DNA of 64,000 nucleotides from Rhodothermaeota bacterium MED-G19 (GCA_002457315.1 NTKI01000004.1:34748-98747), one strand, 5' to 3'; positions 8,430 through 18,606 are shown, counted from the stretch's first letter. Notes: generated by a model from the letters alone, not told the origin. Program-made: numbers and translations.

Positions 8430-9103
8430 ACCAAAATAATATCCTAAAAATAGAAAATGCTACAATATTTCATCATTATAAGACAATTCTTAATGATGTA
8501 AATCTAAACCTTAAAGAAGGTGAATTCATATATGTAATAGGAAAAACAGGTAGTGGAAAAAGCTCTTTATTAAGAACTATATATCGTGACATTCCTTTAA
8601 AAATGGGGAATATCTATTTTAATAATGAAAATATATCATCAGTTAGTAAAAAAAATCTTCCTTACTTAAGAAGGAATATTGGTATTGTCTTTCAAGATTT
8701 CCAATTATTTCAGGATAGAAATGCATATGAAAATATAAAATTTGTAATGACATCAACAGGTTGGGAAAACAATGAAAAAATTGATGAAAAAATTAAATTA
8801 CTACTTAATACAGTAGGTTTAGAGAATAAATCAGAAAATTATCCATATGAATTATCTGGAGGTGAACAACAAAGACTTGTAATTGCTAGAGCAATAGTCA
8901 ATAATCCAAAGTTAATAATTGCAGATGAACCTACTGGTAATCTTGACCCAGAAGTAGCTGAAAATATACTAAAACTATTAATTGATATTAATAAGGGAGG
9001 AACTAGTGTAATTATGACTACTCACAATTATGAGCTTATGAAAAAATATCCATTCAGAACATATGAATGTGAAAATGGAAAATTTTTTAAAAAAAGTCTA
9101 TAA
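8426..9103 (+). CDS. ftsE: FtsE-like cell division ABC transporter ATPase
   Basis: Cytoplasmic ATPase that with the membrane protein FtsX activates cell-wall hydrolases during division. The 225-aa protein has Walker A GKTGSGKSS near residue 39, Q-loop GIVFQDFQLF, ABC signature LSGGEQQR, Walker B LIIADEPTGNLDPE and the switch His in MTTHNYELM. The wording of these motifs is that of the FtsE/LolD group. FtsX is not adjacent, so assignment to FtsE rather than a lipoprotein exporter ATPase is by family resemblance. Its 3' end overlaps the convergent TPR gene by 6 bp. Confidence 0.8.
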   Translation: MNQNNILKIENATIFHHYKTILNDVNLNLKEGEFIYVIGKTGSGKSSLLRTIYRDIPLKMGNIYFNNENISSVSKKNLPYLRRNIGIVFQDFQLFQDRNAYENIKFVMTSTGWENNEKIDEKIKLLLNTVGLENKSENYPYELSGGEQQRLVIARAIVNNPKLIIADEPTGNLDPEVAENILKLLIDINKGGTSVIMTTHNYELMKKYPFRTYECENGKFFKKSL

Positions 9104-9766
9104 AGTATTTAATTTATTAATAGCATTTTGAAAATCAGGAGCTATTTCTAGTGCTTTATTTATAGCATCTTTTGCTAATAAACCATTGTCTTTTTCTATA
9201 TAAATTAAACCCTTTAAATAATATAATTGAGCACGTATAGCAATTTCTTGTCTTGAATTTTGATCTTTACTTACACTAACAGTCATTTCTTCTGTTTGAG
9301 TATTTGAAATAAGTATATCTAAATTGGTTATACTTTCATTAAAATTTCCGAGCTCAAATTGAAGAAAAGAAATTGTATATAATACGTCTACTCTATCTGT
9401 TTTCAGATAAAGAGATTCATACTCATTTAATGCTTCTTGTTTTAAACCTAAATTCTGAAGAGCAACACAAGACACTTCAAGAGCAAAATTATTGTTAGGT
9501 TGCGCTCCTAAAATTTCTCTTGATATCATATAAGAAGGTGCCCATTGTGATATAGCTAAGTATTCTCTCATTAAAGAATCTTTCAACAAAATATTTTCAG
9601 GTTGAATAGCAATCATGTTATATAGTGCTGATATAGCTACATTTGGATCATTATATGATTTTGCTTTGTCATATATTGACTTTTGAACTTCAAAATTATT
9701 ATTTTGAGAATGTGTGTTAAAAGAAAATATAAATGCGATAATAAATAATATAAATTTTGTTTTCAT
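9098..9766 (-). CDS. Exported tetratricopeptide-repeat protein
   Basis: A 222-aa protein with signal peptide (MKTKFILFIIAFIFSFNTHSQ) and two to four TPR-like helical pairs; the clearest are residues ~120-150 (LYTISFLQFELGNFNESITNLDI) and ~175-215 (YYLKGLIYIEKDNGLLAKDAINKALEIAPD). TPRs mediate protein-protein contacts, here in the periplasm. It lies 4 bp downstream of cca on the same strand, so probably co-transcribed. The specific role is unknown. Confidence 0.75.
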   Translation of the reverse strand: MKTKFILFIIAFIFSFNTHSQNNNFEVQKSIYDKAKSYNDPNVAISALYNMIAIQPENILLKDSLMREYLAISQWAPSYMISREILGAQPNNNFALEVSCVALQNLGLKQEALNEYESLYLKTDRVDVLYTISFLQFELGNFNESITNLDILISNTQTEEMTVSVSKDQNSRQEIAIRAQLYYLKGLIYIEKDNGLLAKDAINKALEIAPDFQNAINKLNTL

Positions 9767-9770
9767 AGCT

Positions 9771-11183
9771 TTATTTAATTCGTTCTAGACCTTTTGAAGC
9801 TCCGAGTTTATATAAAAGTTTTAGAGCCTCTTTCTTATCATTTTTAATTTTACCATCTAAAATTTGATTTTTAATTTCATTCTTCAATGTCCCTATTATT
9901 TTAGAAGGTTTAATTGCAAAAATATTAATAATTTCTTCTCCTGATATAGGAGGTTGGAAATTTTTTATTTTATCATTTTTTTCAACTATTACTATTTTCT
10001 TTTCAACAATGTCAAAGTTATTTAAATATTTTTTAGCTTTATCTGGGTTTTTTGTTGTAATATCTGCCCTACATAACTTCATTAAGTCATCTATATCTTC
10101 ACCTGCATCAAATACCAATCTTCTAATAGCCGAATCTGTAATATGATCTTTAACTAAAGCAATAGGTCTCAAATGAAGTTTTACCAAATTCTGGACATAT
10201 TTCATTTTCTCGTTAAGAGGTAACTTTAATCTCTTAAAAATTTTAGGGACTAACCTTGATCCTAGATCTTCATGACCATGAAAAGTCCAACCTACATTTT
10301 CTTTATACCTCTTAGTATGAGGCTTAGCTATATCATGTAGAATAGCTGACCATCTTAACCATAAATTATCTGAAATTTTTGCAGTATTATCTAAAACTTC
10401 TAGTGTATGGTAAAAATTATCTTTATGAGAATGATTATTAATTTTTTCTACACCATATAAATTATGCATTTCAATAAAAAATTGTTTTAACAATCCAGAA
10501 GTAAATAATAGTTTGAATCCATAAGATGGATTGTTAGATAATATAATTTTATTTAATTCATCAGTTATTCTCTCTTGGCTTATAATTTTAAGTCTTTCTG
10601 AATTATCAATTATAGATTTGAATGTATCTTGTTCAATATCAAAATTTAATTGAGATGCAAACCTGATAGCTCTCATCATTCTTAATGGATCATCTTCAAA
10701 AGTTTTATGTGGGTCATCACAGGTTTTTATTACTTTATTTTTTAAATCTCCTACCCCATTAAACATATCAATAAACTCTCCATGTTTTTTATTTATTGAA
10801 ACAGCAAAAGCATTTATAGTAAAATCTCTCCTCCTCATGTCATCTTCGAATAATCCGGGGGATACATCTGGGTTTCTTGAGTTCTTATTATATGATTCTT
10901 TTCTTGCACCTACAAACTCATAATTAAACTCTTTATATGATATTGAAGCTGTACCAAATGTCTTGAATATTTTAACTTTTGAGAAACCTTTTTCTTTAGA
11001 AACTGAATTTATTAAATCATAAGGTTTTCCAATTGTCATAATATCAATGTCTTTACATGACCTATTTAAAAGCAAATCTCTTACATAACCACCTACTAAA
11101 AATGATTCTACATTTAATTTAGAGGCATGATTCTTGATTAATTTTAAATTATTATCCCTGTCTATATGTTTTTTAAAATTCAT
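9771..11183 (-). CDS. cca: CCA-adding tRNA nucleotidyltransferase with HD domain
   Basis: Adds or repairs the 3' CCA of tRNAs; the CAU tRNA gene at 32827-32900 does not encode CCA, so it needs this activity. The 470-aa protein has the class II nucleotidyltransferase head (LVGGYVRDLLLNRSCKDIDIM, with the GG and DxD features), RRDFTINA, the RNA-binding neck with DPLRMMRAIRFASQL, and a C-terminal HD phosphohydrolase domain (WSAILHDIAKP). Sequence alone does not fully separate CCA-adding from poly(A) polymerase activity; CCA is the usual role in this phylum. A -7 box lies 8 bp before its ATG. Confidence 0.88.
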   Translation of the reverse strand: MNFKKHIDRDNNLKLIKNHASKLNVESFLVGGYVRDLLLNRSCKDIDIMTIGKPYDLINSVSKEKGFSKVKIFKTFGTASISYKEFNYEFVGARKESYNKNSRNPDVSPGLFEDDMRRRDFTINAFAVSINKKHGEFIDMFNGVGDLKNKVIKTCDDPHKTFEDDPLRMMRAIRFASQLNFDIEQDTFKSIIDNSERLKIISQERITDELNKIILSNNPSYGFKLLFTSGLLKQFFIEMHNLYGVEKINNHSHKDNFYHTLEVLDNTAKISDNLWLRWSAILHDIAKPHTKRYKENVGWTFHGHEDLGSRLVPKIFKRLKLPLNEKMKYVQNLVKLHLRPIALVKDHITDSAIRRLVFDAGEDIDDLMKLCRADITTKNPDKAKKYLNNFDIVEKKIVIVEKNDKIKNFQPPISGEEIINIFAIKPSKIIGTLKNEIKNQILDGKIKNDKKEALKLLYKLGASKGLERIK

Positions 11184-11191
11184 AATTATTA

Positions 11192-11199
11192 CAAATTTA
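11192..11199 (-). promoter_or_regulatory. -7 promoter box for cca
   Basis: Minus strand TAAATTTG matches the Bacteroidota -7 consensus TAnnTTTG exactly and ends 8 bp before the cca ATG at 11183. No clear TTG element was found at the expected -33 distance, so support rests on the -7 match and position. Confidence 0.5.
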
Positions 11200-11261
11200 A
11201 AATATAAGTTGTTTGAATTGAATAAAATTGGATTTTATAAAAGATTATAGTTCATTTAACT

Positions 11262-11269
11262 TAAATTTG
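11262..11269 (+). promoter_or_regulatory. -7 promoter box for pyrG
   Basis: TAAATTTG, an exact TAnnTTTG match, ends 26 bp before the pyrG ATG at 11296. It lies in the 112-bp divergent region shared with cca. A -33 TTG at canonical spacing is not obvious. Confidence 0.5.
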
Positions 11270-11295
11270 ATTCCCGTTACAGTTAATAGATAAAT

Positions 11296-12906
11296 ATGAA
11301 TAAAAAATACATTTTCGTAACGGGTGGTGTCACATCTTCACTTGGTAAAGGCATAATTTCAGCATCTCTTGGGTTATTATTGAAGGCAGTAGGTTATAAA
11401 GTTACTATTCAAAAATTTGATCCTTATCTAAATATAGATCCTGGTACAATGAGTCCGTATGAACATGGTGAATGTTATGTTACTGAAGATGGCGCAGAAA
11501 CTGATCTTGATCTAGGACATTATGAAAGATTTTTAGGTATTTCAACATCTCAGGACAACAATGTTACTACTGGTAGAATTTATAATAATGTTATATCAAA
11601 AGAAAGAAAAGGAGAATTTTTGGGAAAAACAGTTCAAGTAATACCTCATATCACAGATGAAATTAAAAATAGTTTTTATAAAATAGGAAAAAATAATTCT
11701 TTTGAGATAATAATAACAGAAATTGGTGGATGTATAGGTGATATTGAATCTTTACCATTTTTTGAAGCTGTAAGACAAGCAAAACTAGATCTAGATAGAG
11801 GTGATTTTTTAAATATTCACTTAACACTTATACCTTATTTGTCTACATCTGGAGAATTAAAAACTAAACCCACACAACATTCTGTAAAAAAATTATTAGA
11901 GGCCGGTATTCAACCAGATGTATTAGTTTGTAGGAGTGAACACAAACTTGGAAAAGAAATAAAAAACAAATTGGCTTTATTTTGTAATGTATCTAAAAAC
12001 TCAGTTATAGAGTCAATTGATGCAAAATCAATATATGATGTTCCTGTATTGATGAGAGATGAGAGATTGCATGAGATAGTCCTTAATTATTTAAAATTAT
12101 CAAAGAAAAAACCTCTTAGACTTAGTAGATGGAATAACTTCTTAAAGAATTTACATTCCTCAACAAATACATTAAATATTGCTATTGTAGGAAAGTATGT
12201 TAGTCTTCATGATGCCTATAAATCAATATCAGAATCATTAATACATGCAGGTGCTAACCTAAATTCTAAAGTTGAAATAAAATGGATTAAATCAGAAAAC
12301 ATTAATAATAAAAATGCAGAAAATCATTTAAAAAATATAGATGGAGTCATAGTAGCCCCTGGTTTTGGAGAAAGAGGAATAGAAGGTAAAATATCATCTA
12401 TAAAATATGTTAGAGAAAATAAAATTCCATTTTTAGGAATATGTTTAGGAATGCAGTGTGCATGTATAGAATTTTCAAGAAATGTGTTAGGAAACAAAAA
12501 TGCTAATTCAACTGAATTTGATAATAACACATCATTTCCAATTATTGATTTAATGGAAAAACAGAAGTCAATAAAAAATAAAGGAGGCACCATGAGATTA
12601 GGATCTTACACTTGTGATCTGGAAAAAGGGTCTCTTGTTCAAAAATCATATGGTAAATTAAAAATTAATGAAAGACATAGACATAGATATGAATTTAATA
12701 ACATATATAAAGAAAGTTTTAATGAGAATGGGATGTTGACATCTGGAGTTAACAAAAAATTAAACTTGGTAGAGGTTATTGAATTAAAAAATCATCCTTG
12801 GTTTATTGGAACACAATATCACCCCGAATATAGCAGTAGAGTTTTAAAACCTCACCCACTATTTGTTAGTTTTGTTAAAAAAATAAAATCAATCAAAAAT
12901 GGATAA
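11296..12906 (+). CDS. pyrG: CTP synthase
   Basis: Makes CTP from UTP, ATP and glutamine. The 536-aa enzyme has the usual two domains: the synthetase domain (opening [17 protein letters not shown]-loop, [31 protein letters not shown]) and the glutamine amidotransferase domain (APGFGERG, nucleophile in [15 protein letters not shown], and the His-Glu in [10 protein letters not shown]). Length and motifs are standard. It overlaps yidC by 8 bp and heads a plus-strand run of genes to lepB; pyrG-yidC adjacency is common in flavobacteria. Confidence 0.97.
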   Translation: MNKKYIFVTGGVTSSLGKGIISASLGLLLKAVGYKVTIQKFDPYLNIDPGTMSPYEHGECYVTEDGAETDLDLGHYERFLGISTSQDNNVTTGRIYNNVISKERKGEFLGKTVQVIPHITDEIKNSFYKIGKNNSFEIIITEIGGCIGDIESLPFFEAVRQAKLDLDRGDFLNIHLTLIPYLSTSGELKTKPTQHSVKKLLEAGIQPDVLVCRSEHKLGKEIKNKLALFCNVSKNSVIESIDAKSIYDVPVLMRDERLHEIVLNYLKLSKKKPLRLSRWNNFLKNLHSSTNTLNIAIVGKYVSLHDAYKSISESLIHAGANLNSKVEIKWIKSENINNKNAENHLKNIDGVIVAPGFGERGIEGKISSIKYVRENKIPFLGICLGMQCACIEFSRNVLGNKNANSTEFDNNTSFPIIDLMEKQKSIKNKGGTMRLGSYTCDLEKGSLVQKSYGKLKINERHRHRYEFNNIYKESFNENGMLTSGVNKKLNLVEVIELKNHPWFIGTQYHPEYSSRVLKPHPLFVSFVKKIKSIKNG

Positions 12907-14650
12907 TAATAGATTTATAGGTTTTACACTTATAATGCTTCTTATATTAACTTATTATACATTTTTCCCGCCTGGACAAATTCAGGATTCTGAAAATATT
13001 TCTGAAGTAAACAATCAAGAACAAAAAGAAGAAATCACTGAAAATATAAAATTTGATGATAAAAGAAATACAATAAATGAAGAATTTCTAGGAAAGGGAA
13101 TAGAGGAAGTTGTATCTCTTGAAAATGATTTATTAAAAGTGGACTTTAATACTAAAGGAGCAAAAATTACTAACGTAACTTTATCTGATTATTATGATTA
13201 TGAAAATAATAATGTTAAACTTCATAATAGCTCAAGTAATATTAATTTAAAAATATTAAGTGCTAATAATTTAAATTTAGATGATATTATTTTTGATAAA
13301 ATTCAATCAAGATCAACCGAAAAAAATAAAGTTACTTTTTCGGCTTCATCAAAAGATGGTAGAAAAATAACTATCCAATATGAGTTAGAAGAGGATAGTT
13401 ATATTATTGAATCTAAAATCTTATTAAATGATTATTTTCTTGATAATGAAAATATTTTGTTCACTTGGGTAAATAATGTAATACACCAGGAAAGTAATAC
13501 AACAAACGAAAAAAACCAGACAAGAATAAATTTTTTTAATAATGATGGAGATTTTGATTATACATCTGCAACTTCTACTGGTACAGAAGAAATAAAAGTA
13601 GAGGATAAACTAAAATGGATATCTAATAAACAACAATTCTTTAGTTCAGCAATATTATCACTAAATAGTTTTAATAATTCAAATCTTAAGTCAGAATACA
13701 TTGAAGATGAGGTAACTAATAAAAGGTTTACAATTCAAACTGAAATACCTATAGAAAATAATTCAGTGTCATATAAATATTATTTTGGACCTAATAAATA
13801 TTCTATATTAAAAGATATTGAAAATGAATTTCACAATAATTTATATCTTGGCTGGATAGGTGTCGGAGGTTTTAATAGATATATAATTGTTCCAATTTTT
13901 AATTTTCTTGAAAATATAACCTCAAACTATGGCTTGATTATCTTATTCATGGTTTTTCTAATAAGAATTGTAGTAACTCCTCTTACTTATAAATCACACC
14001 TTTCAATGGCAAAAATGAAAACTTTAAACCCTGAAATACAATCTATAAGAAATAAGCATGAAGGAGATATGCAAAAATCACAAGCCGAAATTATGGAACT
14101 ATACACAAAAACTGGAGTTAGCCCACTTGGTGGTTGTTTGCCAATTTTATTTCAACTTCCAATTTTAGTATCTGTATTTTACTTTCTTCCAAATGCCATA
14201 GAGTTAAGAGGAAAGTCATTCCTCTGGGCATCTGATCTATCTAATTATGATTCTATTTTAAGTTTACCATTTAATATACCATTTTATGGAGATCATGTTA
14301 GTTTATTCACAATCCTAATGACAGTGTCAACTATATTAATAAATAAAGCAAATTCTCAGATGCAGACTATGGAAGGCCCAATGAAGACTTTTCAATATAT
14401 ATTACCAATAATGTTCTTATTTATATTTAATAATTTTTCATCCGGATTAACCTATTATTATTTTCTGTCAAATGTAGCTTCATATGCTCAAATTTTTGTT
14501 TTTAAAAAGTTTGTTGATGAAGAGAAAATTAAAAAAGAAATAGAGTTTAATAGAAAGCAAAATGTTAACTCCAAAAAATCAAGCTTTCAATTAAGAATTG
14601 AAGAAGCCATGAAAGCAAGACAAAATACAAATAAGAAAAAAAATAAATAA
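12899..14650 (+). CDS. yidC: Membrane protein insertase YidC
   Basis: Inserts and folds inner-membrane proteins, alone or with Sec. At 583 aa it has a first membrane segment (residues 5-22), a large periplasmic beta-rich domain (about 60-310) and the conserved five-helix C-terminal core beginning [20 protein letters not shown], with [19 protein letters not shown] (the conserved Arg of the hydrophilic groove), [20 protein letters not shown] and a Lys-rich tail. The periplasmic domain places it with the Gram-negative YidC type. The tail is strongly basic, suited to ribosome contact. Confidence 0.96.
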   Translation: MDNNRFIGFTLIMLLILTYYTFFPPGQIQDSENISEVNNQEQKEEITENIKFDDKRNTINEEFLGKGIEEVVSLENDLLKVDFNTKGAKITNVTLSDYYDYENNNVKLHNSSSNINLKILSANNLNLDDIIFDKIQSRSTEKNKVTFSASSKDGRKITIQYELEEDSYIIESKILLNDYFLDNENILFTWVNNVIHQESNTTNEKNQTRINFFNNDGDFDYTSATSTGTEEIKVEDKLKWISNKQQFFSSAILSLNSFNNSNLKSEYIEDEVTNKRFTIQTEIPIENNSVSYKYYFGPNKYSILKDIENEFHNNLYLGWIGVGGFNRYIIVPIFNFLENITSNYGLIILFMVFLIRIVVTPLTYKSHLSMAKMKTLNPEIQSIRNKHEGDMQKSQAEIMELYTKTGVSPLGGCLPILFQLPILVSVFYFLPNAIELRGKSFLWASDLSNYDSILSLPFNIPFYGDHVSLFTILMTVSTILINKANSQMQTMEGPMKTFQYILPIMFLFIFNNFSSGLTYYYFLSNVASYAQIFVFKKFVDEEKIKKEIEFNRKQNVNSKKSSFQLRIEEAMKARQNTNKKKNK

Positions 14651-14677
14651 ATTGGCATACCAATTTAATAGACTCAT

Positions 14678-15460
14678 ATGGGTAAAATTATATCAATAGC
14701 AAATCAAAAAGGCGGAGTAGGAAAAACTACTACTTCTATTAATCTTGCTGCAAGCCTTGCTGCGCTTGAATATAAAACACTGTTAATTGATGCTGATCCT
14801 CAAGCTAATTCTACATCTGGTTTAGGTGTTGATCAAAATAAAATTAAAAAAACTGTTTATGAATGTATGATAAATGGAAATATTGATAAAAGCAGTATAA
14901 TTAAATCAGAAGTGAATTTTCTTGAAATACTACCCTCAGATATTGATTTAGTTGGTGCAGAAGTAGAGATGGTAGATATTAAAAATAGAGATCTTAGAAT
15001 GAAAAATTGTATTGATAAAATTAAAGATAAATATGATTTTATAATAATTGACTGTTCTCCATCTTTAGGCATTGTAACTATAAATTCTCTGGTAGCATCA
15101 GATTCTGTAATCATCCCTGTTCAATGTGAATATTTTGCTTTAGAAGGACTAGGAAAATTACTAGAAACAATTAAATTAATTCAAAATGATCTTAATAAAA
15201 ACCTTAGTATTGAGGGTATATTAATGAGCATGTATGATGTAAGACTTAGACTTAGTAATCAAGTAGTAGAAGAAGTTCAAATGCATTTTAAATCTCTAGT
15301 TTTTAATACAATTATTCCAAGAAATGTTAAATTAAGTGAAGCACCATCTTTTGGAATTCCTGTAATTTCATACGATGCAAATTGCAAAGGATCTTTAAGC
15401 TACTTAAATTTAGCTAAAGAATTAGTGGATAAAAATAACTCTGTTAAAGTTTCATGGTAA
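14678..15460 (+). CDS. parA: Chromosome-partitioning ATPase ParA/Soj
   Basis: A 260-aa ATPase that moves ParB-bound origin regions apart over the nucleoid. It has the deviant Walker A ANQKGGVGKTTT near residue 8, the A' motif LLIDADPQANST, Walker B FIIIDCSPSLG and the C-terminal IPRNVKLSEAPSFG typical of Soj. It overlaps parB by 7 bp. The pair parA-parB is chromosomal, not a plasmid remnant, as it sits among housekeeping genes; parS sites were not recognised in the window. Confidence 0.95.
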   Translation: MGKIISIANQKGGVGKTTTSINLAASLAALEYKTLLIDADPQANSTSGLGVDQNKIKKTVYECMINGNIDKSSIIKSEVNFLEILPSDIDLVGAEVEMVDIKNRDLRMKNCIDKIKDKYDFIIIDCSPSLGIVTINSLVASDSVIIPVQCEYFALEGLGKLLETIKLIQNDLNKNLSIEGILMSMYDVRLRLSNQVVEEVQMHFKSLVFNTIIPRNVKLSEAPSFGIPVISYDANCKGSLSYLNLAKELVDKNNSVKVSW

Positions 15461-16311
15461 ATAAAAGGAATACTCTTGGGAGAGGCTTAGGTTCATTGCT
15501 GAAGACAAAAGATAATGCAATAGACAAAAAAATTTTTGATGAAATCAATTTAAAATTTATTGATATTAACTCAGACCAACCTAGAAAATCTTTTGATGAG
15601 AAAAAACTTAATGAACTTTCAGCTTCTATAAAACAACACGGTATAATTCAGCCAATAACTGTCAGAAAAATCAGTGAAAATAAATACCAATTAATTTCTG
15701 GAGAAAGAAGGTATAAAGCATCAAAATTATTAGGTAAAGAGACGATACCAGCATTTATTAAAGTAACTGATGACGATAATATATTAGAGTTAGCTTTAAT
15801 TGAAAATATACAAAGGGAAGATCTTAACTCAATAGAAATAGCAATTTCCTATAAAAAGTTAATAGATGAATTAAAAATTAATCAAGAAAATTTAGGCTCT
15901 CGAGTAGGGAAAGACAGATCAACAATTAATAATTACCTTAGATTATTAAAATTACCCCCGACTATACAAAAGGGTTTAATAGATAATAAAATTCAGATGG
16001 GTCATGCAAGATCATTAATTACATTAGAAAAGAGTGAAATTCAATTAAAAATTTATCAACTGATTCTTAGTAATAAATTATCTGTTAGGAAAACTGAAGA
16101 CTTGGTTAGAAATTTTAATAAAGAAAAATTATCTCTAAGAAAAATAGAATCTAAGAAAAACAATGAGATAATTAAAATAGAATCTAAACTATCATCATAC
16201 TTTGGAACTAAAGTAAAGACACAAGGTGATGAAAAGAAAGGTAAAATTTTGATCCCTTATAAGACAACTAATGAGTTAAATAGGATTTTAGAACTATTGG
16301 ACATTATCTAA
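15454..16311 (+). CDS. parB: Chromosome-partitioning protein ParB
   Basis: Binds parS centromere sites and spreads as a CTP-dependent clamp. The 285-aa protein starts with the classical KRNTLGRGLGSLL, then the ParB/Srx domain (QPRKSFDEKKLNELSASI, the C-motif GERRYKASKLLG, ALIENIQREDLN), a helix-turn-helix (residues ~140-165, VGKDRSTINNYLRLLKLP) and a dimerising C-terminus. It begins inside the parA 3' end and its stop overlaps the next start by one base. Confidence 0.95.
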   Translation: MVNKRNTLGRGLGSLLKTKDNAIDKKIFDEINLKFIDINSDQPRKSFDEKKLNELSASIKQHGIIQPITVRKISENKYQLISGERRYKASKLLGKETIPAFIKVTDDDNILELALIENIQREDLNSIEIAISYKKLIDELKINQENLGSRVGKDRSTINNYLRLLKLPPTIQKGLIDNKIQMGHARSLITLEKSEIQLKIYQLILSNKLSVRKTEDLVRNFNKEKLSLRKIESKKNNEIIKIESKLSSYFGTKVKTQGDEKKGKILIPYKTTNELNRILELLDII

Positions 16312-16823
16312 TGAGAAAAATATTACTTTTAATACTCTTTATCAGTTTTTCAAGTTTCTGTCAAGAAAAAAAAATTAAAATTTTTAATCCCAAAAAGGCC
16401 TCAAGGCTATCTGCAATTCTTCCTGGTTTAGGTCAAGTATATAATAAACAATACTGGAAAGTTCCTGTGATTTATGGTGGATATGCAGTAATTGGTCATT
16501 ATATTAAATTTAATAATCAAATGTATCATGATTTCAAAAATGCATTGACCCTAGAGGTTGATAATGATGAACTTACATTAAATCCATTCCCAAATTTTAG
16601 CAGAAATTCATTAGAAAGAAATATGGACTTTTGGAGAAGAAATAGAGATATGTTGATAATTTTCACAGGAGTATATTACCTCTTAAATATTGTTGATGCT
16701 CACATATTCGCTCATCTAAATGGATTTAATACAGATAATGATCTGAGTTTAAATATTAAACCCTCACTAGATAAAATTAATAATAGTAATTTGATAGGTA
16801 TATCACTTTACTTTAATTTCTAA
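16311..16823 (+). CDS. DUF5683 domain membrane-associated protein
   Basis: A 170-aa protein with signal sequence (MRKILLLILFISFSSFCQ), the motif PKKASRLSAILPGLGQVYNKQYWKVP characteristic of DUF5683, and two hydrophobic stretches (VPVIYGGYAVIGHYI and MLIIFTGVYYLLNIVDAHI). Function unknown. In flavobacteria this family sits directly after parB, as here, sharing the TGATG-type junction, so it is likely co-transcribed with parAB. Confidence 0.8.
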   Translation: MRKILLLILFISFSSFCQEKKIKIFNPKKASRLSAILPGLGQVYNKQYWKVPVIYGGYAVIGHYIKFNNQMYHDFKNALTLEVDNDELTLNPFPNFSRNSLERNMDFWRRNRDMLIIFTGVYYLLNIVDAHIFAHLNGFNTDNDLSLNIKPSLDKINNSNLIGISLYFNF

Positions 16824-16863
16824 TTACAATAAATTATGATAAGTTTACGTTACATTTTAAAAA

Positions 16864-16871
16864 TAAATTTG
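16864..16871 (+). promoter_or_regulatory. -7 promoter box for lepB
   Basis: TAAATTTG, an exact TAnnTTTG match, ends only 5 bp before the lepB ATG at 16877. With transcription starting a few bases past the box, the mRNA would have almost no leader. Confidence 0.5.
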
Positions 16872-16876
16872 AACTA

Positions 16877-17929
16877 ATGAAAAAAGGACCTATAAGAGAG
16901 TGGTTTGATGCATTACTTTTTGCTGTAATAGCTGCTACGTTGATACGTTGGGCTACCTTTGAAGCCTTTACAATTCCAACTCCTTCAATGGAAGGAACTT
17001 TACTTGTTGGAGACTTCTTATTTGTTAATAAATTAAATTATGGTCCTAGAACCCCAATGACACCTCTTCAAGTACCTCTAACTCATCAAAAAATATGGGG
17101 AACAGATATCCAATCATATCTAGAATGGATTAAGTTACCTACATTCAGACTACCTGGTTTAGGAGAGATTCAAAGAAATGACGTTGTTGTTTTTAACTAT
17201 CCTAATGAATTAGATAAGCCAATAGACCTAAAAACTTATTACGTAAAAAGGTGTGTTGGTTTACCAGGTGATACAATATTAATAGATAATGGAGAAGTTA
17301 TAATAAATAATAAAAACTTAACTGTCCCTGCAGGTCTACAGAAGAGATATTTTTTAGAGACAGACAAAACTATTAATGAAAGAATTTTTAGAAAGTATGA
17401 TATATGGGAATATACTAAAGTTACAGGAGGTTACTATGTAAATACAAAAGAAGAGAATGCAAATGCAATTGGTAATGAAGCATTTGTTGGGAATATAACT
17501 CTTTACAAAATGGATAAATCTTTGACAAGTGGAAGAGTATTCCCTGACGGAGAGAATTACCCATGGAATACTGACTTCTATGGACCACTTCTAATTCCTT
17601 ATAGAGGTTTAGAAATAGAAATCAATAAAGAAACAATTTCAAAATTTGGTTCTACAATTATAAATTACGAAAACATAGATAATGTAAGAGTTGAAGAAGA
17701 TAATCTACTAATAGATAATGAAATTGTAACTAAATATAAATTCAAACAAGATTATTTTTTCATGATGGGAGACAATAGACATAACTCTGAAGATTCAAGA
17801 TTTTGGGGATTTGTACCTTATGATCATGTCTTAGGCGAAGCTTCTTTTATCTGGTTTTCATATAACTACCAAGAAGATAATTTATTTAAGGCTATAAGGT
17901 GGGATAGATTTTTAAATATTATAAAATAA
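16877..17929 (+). CDS. lepB: Signal peptidase I
   Basis: Cleaves signal peptides from exported proteins at the outer face of the inner membrane. At 350 aa it is longer than enterobacterial LepB because of an insertion, normal for this phylum. An N-terminal membrane helix (residues ~11-27) precedes box B with the nucleophile in IPTPSMEGTLLVGDFLFVNK, box D with the catalytic Lys in YYVKRCVGLPGDT, and box E MGDNRHNSEDSRFWGFV. The dapB gene that I recall between DUF5683 and lepB in many flavobacteria is absent here. Confidence 0.95.
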   Translation: MKKGPIREWFDALLFAVIAATLIRWATFEAFTIPTPSMEGTLLVGDFLFVNKLNYGPRTPMTPLQVPLTHQKIWGTDIQSYLEWIKLPTFRLPGLGEIQRNDVVVFNYPNELDKPIDLKTYYVKRCVGLPGDTILIDNGEVIINNKNLTVPAGLQKRYFLETDKTINERIFRKYDIWEYTKVTGGYYVNTKEENANAIGNEAFVGNITLYKMDKSLTSGRVFPDGENYPWNTDFYGPLLIPYRGLEIEINKETISKFGSTIINYENIDNVRVEEDNLLIDNEIVTKYKFKQDYFFMMGDNRHNSEDSRFWGFVPYDHVLGEASFIWFSYNYQEDNLFKAIRWDRFLNIIK

Positions 17930-18595
17930 TTACCAAACAATTTTACTAATTCCATTTTTTTCTAAATAATCATTTGTTTTCTTGAAATGATTTTGACCAA
18001 AGAAGCCTTTATAAGCTGAAAATGGAGACGGATGAGCAGAGGTTAAAACAAGGTGAATTTTTTTTCTATCAATTATTTCTTTTTTTGATATTGCAAAAGA
18101 ACCCCATAGAATAAAAACAATATTTTTTTTTTTTTTTGAAATAAGGTTGATAACAGAGTCTGTAAATTTTTCCCATCCAAATCTACTATGAGAACCAGGA
18201 GTATTTTTTCTAACAGTAAGTATAGAGTTTAGAAGTAAAACACCTTGTTCAGCCCAATGAGTTAAATCACCATCCTTATATTTAAAATTGGGATAATTAT
18301 ATTTTAACTCTTTAAATATATTTTTTAGAGAAGGGGGTATTGATGTTTTACTACTAACAGAAAAAGATAAACCATTAGCCTGATTAAAACCATGATAAGG
18401 ATCTTGACCAAGAATTACAACCTTAACCTTATTAAATGGGCATAAATCAAATGAGTTAAAAATATTTTTTCCTTTTGGATATATAACATGTGTTTTATAC
18501 TCCTCCTTTATCTTATCAGTTAATTTGATAAAAAAATCATTTTTAAAAACTTCATCTAATTCCTTATTCCAGGACTTTTCGATTTTTACCTTCAA
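17930..18595 (-). CDS. ung: Uracil-DNA glycosylase, family 1
   Basis: Removes uracil from DNA as the first step of base excision repair. The 221-aa protein has the catalytic water-activating motif VVILGQDPYHGFNQANG and the C-terminal leucine-loop motif LTSAHPSPFSAYKGFFG, both diagnostic of family 1. The start is a TTG at 18595, as no ATG precedes the conserved N-terminus. A run of 15 A's on the coding strand (18123-18137) encodes part of a poly-Lys stretch in front of NIVFILWG and is a potential slippage site. It meets lepB tail to tail with no gap. Confidence 0.94.
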   Translation of the reverse strand: MKVKIEKSWNKELDEVFKNDFFIKLTDKIKEEYKTHVIYPKGKNIFNSFDLCPFNKVKVVILGQDPYHGFNQANGLSFSVSSKTSIPPSLKNIFKELKYNYPNFKYKDGDLTHWAEQGVLLLNSILTVRKNTPGSHSRFGWEKFTDSVINLISKKKKNIVFILWGSFAISKKEIIDRKKIHLVLTSAHPSPFSAYKGFFGQNHFKKTNDYLEKNGISKIVW

Positions 18596-18606
18596 CTGTA
18601 ATTATT

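Noticed and set aside
14678..16311. parAB as a plasmid or mobile-element partition system
   Set aside because: It sits between yidC and DUF5683/lepB in the normal flavobacterial chromosomal order, with no integrase, replication protein or repeats.
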